Shown here: positions 33,529-34,965 of the stretch, piece after piece
How the letters are laid out: each line of letters opens with the position of its first letter
How positions within the stretch are numbered: the first letter of the stretch is position 1
Assembly (NCBI GenBank): GCA_045588675.1
Contig: JAZNER010000014.1
Location: 1 to 34,965, forward strand
Direction: 5' to 3'
Source: SVTX01 sp045588675
Lineage (GTDB): Bacteria > Bacillota > Clostridia > Oscillospirales > CAG-272
DNA length: 34,965 nt
The notes under the pieces: model-generated
Seen by the model: the letters and a program-made list of their open reading frames with translations, nothing else
The model's database searches: none
Told to the model about the DNA's origin: nothing
Translations under genes and position numbers: made by a program

Positions 33529-33788
33529 AACTCCACGCGCCGAAATCGGCGCTCAAATAATTAATAGATTTGAGTTTTCGCAAGAAAACTCTCGCGTGAA
33601 GAAATATGCCTCACTGTTAAAAGTTAGTAACCTTCACGCAGAACTCCATGCGCCGCTCTCGGCGCTCAAATTAATGATAAGTTTGAGTTTTCGTGAGAAA
33701 ACTCTCGCGTGAAGAAATATGCCTCACTATCAAAGGTTAGTAACCTTCACGCAGAACTCCACGCGCCGAAATCGGCGCTCAAATAATT
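33529..33788. repeat. 113-bp tandem repeat, 2.3 copies, with conserved hairpins
   Basis: Copies begin at 33529, 33642 and 33755 (the last only about 34 bases); spacing is exactly 113 each time. Each full unit has three stems: GCGCCG/CGGCGC (33537-33552 in copy 1), GAGTTTTC/GAAAACTC (33572-33591) and GCGTGAAG/CTTCACGC (33594-33639). Stems are identical between copies, while loops differ: AAAT against CTCT, and GCAA against GTGA. Both of the latter are GNRA tetraloops when read on the plus strand, antisense to the surrounding genes. The repeats fill the gap between the Wzz-like and CpsD-like genes, and the end of copy 1 supplies the ribosome site of the kinase gene. Confidence 0.9.
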
Positions 33789-33796
33789 TGTTTCAT

Positions 33797-34597
33797 TTAT
33801 TCGCTACGGGGCCTACTGCCATAGGTTTGACCGTACTTATAACGATACCTACTATATTTATCGTATCTATAAGATGATGAGCTTGTATCGGGAATAACTG
33901 TAAGCAAAGGAATATCATCCTTAAATGTAGTCATGATCCAGTTTTCAGACTCAATAGTATCATTGATGAATCCAATAGCTAAAGTAATAACAACTCCGAT
34001 AATAAATCCAACCATTAGGCCTAAAAAGGTTGACGAGCTGTAATTAGGTGAAACAGGGCTTGTAGGAGTCTGTGCCAGATCTACTATACCAACGCTACCA
34101 CCGCGAATTAACTCTTCGATCTTTTGAGGGAAAACCTCAACCACGGCATTTGCCACTATACGAGCTTCGTCAGGGTTGGGGCTATTGACATTAATGATAA
34201 AAATACGTGAATCGTCAACCGACACCGACGAAATCATTGAAGAAAGAACACCCGCTGTATATGTTCTGTAAGGAACTCCGTCGTTTTCGGAAAAATCATA
34301 GCTATTCAGCTTTTCAGCAATACCCTCAAGCGTTAAACCAGCCTTTAAAATGTAGGGGTAATCTCTTGACTGATACTGTCCCGACAAAATTTCCTGATAT
34401 GTAGTAGATACCGATGTTCCGCTGTTGATGAGCAAGGTTGCATTAGCCTCATAAATCGGAGTTACCATCAATTTACTATAGCCAAAAGCAGTCAAAGCAC
34501 AAAGAACTGCGGCAATCGCCACGATCCACCAGCGCTTTAATACCATACCTATAATTTGCAAAACATCTATCTCATAGTTATTATTATTCTCATTCAT
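33797..34597 (-). CDS. Wzz/CpsC-like polysaccharide chain-length protein
   Basis: A 266-residue polysaccharide co-polymerase and kinase activator. It has two membrane segments, about 21-41 and 190-212, flanking an extracellular coil-rich region (IYEANATLLI, VSVDDSRIFIINVNSPNPDEA), with the family's PTSPVSPN motif just before the second segment. The cytoplasmic tail is tyrosine- and arginine-rich (YDKYSRYRYKYGQTY). In Gram-positives such proteins activate the separate CpsD-like kinase, which is the next gene. The ATG at 34597 follows GGAG by 9 bases; an upstream TTG in frame is not used here. First gene of the operon. Confidence 0.9.
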   Translation of the reverse strand: MNENNNNYEIDVLQIIGMVLKRWWIVAIAAVLCALTAFGYSKLMVTPIYEANATLLINSGTSVSTTYQEILSGQYQSRDYPYILKAGLTLEGIAEKLNSYDFSENDGVPYRTYTAGVLSSMISSVSVDDSRIFIINVNSPNPDEARIVANAVVEVFPQKIEELIRGGSVGIVDLAQTPTSPVSPNYSSSTFLGLMVGFIIGVVITLAIGFINDTIESENWIMTTFKDDIPLLTVIPDTSSSSYRYDKYSRYRYKYGQTYGSRPRSE

Positions 34598-34693
34598 TCT
34601 CAATATCTCCGATTTCTTGTTATTATCACCATATGCCTGACAGCAACACTTAAAACGAGCAAACTAACCATAATAATATAATTATACTATTTG

Positions 34694-34722
34694 ATTATAT
34701 CACAAACAAAGACGAATGTCAA
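34694..34722 (-). promoter_or_regulatory. Promoter of the exopolysaccharide operon
   Basis: On the minus strand: -35 TTGACA (34717-34722), 17-base spacer, -10 TATAAT (34694-34699) with an extended TGTGA element. The leader to the first gene is about 90 bases and AT-rich, with no hairpin that I can see. Confidence 0.88.
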
Positions 34723-34777
34723 TAGAAAAAAGAAAAAATTAGCAGATAATAAATAAATACCGCAAAACATATGTAAA

Positions 34778-34806
34778 GCAAAACCCGCCCCTGAAAACAG
34801 GGGCGG
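34778..34806 (-). terminator. Terminator of the gene at the right edge
   Basis: CCGCCCCTG (34798-34806 read on the minus strand) pairs with CAGGGGCGG (34785-34793), loop TTTT, followed by GTTTTGC. It is 32 bases after the stop of the partial gene at 34839. Confidence 0.85.
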
Positions 34807-34838
34807 AAATTTTGTTTAAATATTAATTTGATAGCTAA

Positions 34839-34965
34839 TTATCCTGCAATTGCTCCGCCACAAACAGAACAATTTGTTCCGTCATTAACATTATGCTGGC
34901 AGAATTCCTTCTCCTCAGTTGAGAGATAGTTAGCAAAGTCGCTGAGGTTATCAGAGAATGCATAG
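34839..34965 (-). CDS. C-terminal fragment of an unidentified protein
   Basis: The minus-strand frame ending in TAA at 34839 is open to the window edge and encodes about 41 residues: a polar segment (FSDNLSDFANYLSTEEKEF) then CQHN, a short turn, and CSVCGGAIAG at the end. The Cys/His spacing hints at a small zinc-binding tail. A terminator right behind it supports a real gene end. The 5' part lies outside the window, and the family cannot be named from this fragment. Confidence 0.6.
   Translation of the reverse strand, partial: YAFSDNLSDFANYLSTEEKEFCQHNVNDGTNCSVCGGAIAG

Noticed and set aside
33529..33788. Possible CRISPR array
   Set aside because: The repeats are 113 bases long, directly adjacent without unique spacers, and contain internal hairpins; no cas genes are in the window.

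Overview
The window looks like chromosomal DNA of an anaerobic, probably gut-dwelling, low-to-mid GC Firmicute of class Clostridia (Oscillospiraceae/Ruminococcaceae-like). This is inferred from the gene set (TnpV, DUF6809, DUF6273 and DUF4839 families, PyrK/PyrD type 1B, single-chain PurL, formate-THF ligase), strong AGGAGG ribosome sites and TTGACA-N17-TGnTATAAT promoters. Almost every gene lies on the minus strand; the exception is one membrane protein gene at 4936-5733.

Left end (1-4603): an accessory segment abutting the 3' end of a tRNA-Leu(CAG). From the tRNA outward it holds TnpV and DUF6809 genes (mobile-element cargo), a terminator, a strong promoter, then a three-gene unit: a class II Fic protein with an N-terminal helix-turn-helix-like region, a protein with a HEPN Rx4H motif, and a DUF262/DUF1524 (GmrSD-like) protein cut by the window edge. 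The combination reads as a candidate defence module. Next, facing right, is an unusual two-segment membrane protein ending in a uL15-like domain.

Pyrimidine block (5775-15673): one promoter drives pyrC, carB, pyrK, pyrD, pyrF, a DUF4839 lipoprotein and pyrE, ending with pyrB. PyrB carries only the zinc-binding part of PyrI at its C-terminus. carA is not in the window. Upstream lies the stop-riddled remnant of a DUF6273 gene, then two small zinc-ribbon membrane proteins under their own promoter.

Purine block (17402-30121): a promoter and a ZTP (pfl) riboswitch with its terminator precede purE, a PurF homologue lacking the catalytic cysteine, purM, purN, an archaeal-type purO, a stand-alone AICAR transformylase, purD, purL and fhs. 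ZTP signals 10-formyl-THF shortage, and the operon holds both users (purN, AICAR transformylase) and a producer (fhs) of that cofactor, so the regulation is coherent.

Right end (30181-34965): an exopolysaccharide operon: Wzz/CpsC-like, CpsD-like tyrosine kinase, a small secreted or anchored protein, LCP-family transferase, CpsB-like PHP phosphatase and VanZ-like protein. Between the first two genes are 2.3 copies of an exact 113-bp tandem repeat with three conserved hairpins; one loop changes GCAA to GTGA, suggesting a structured RNA. The edge holds the C-terminal fragment of an unidentified gene and its terminator.
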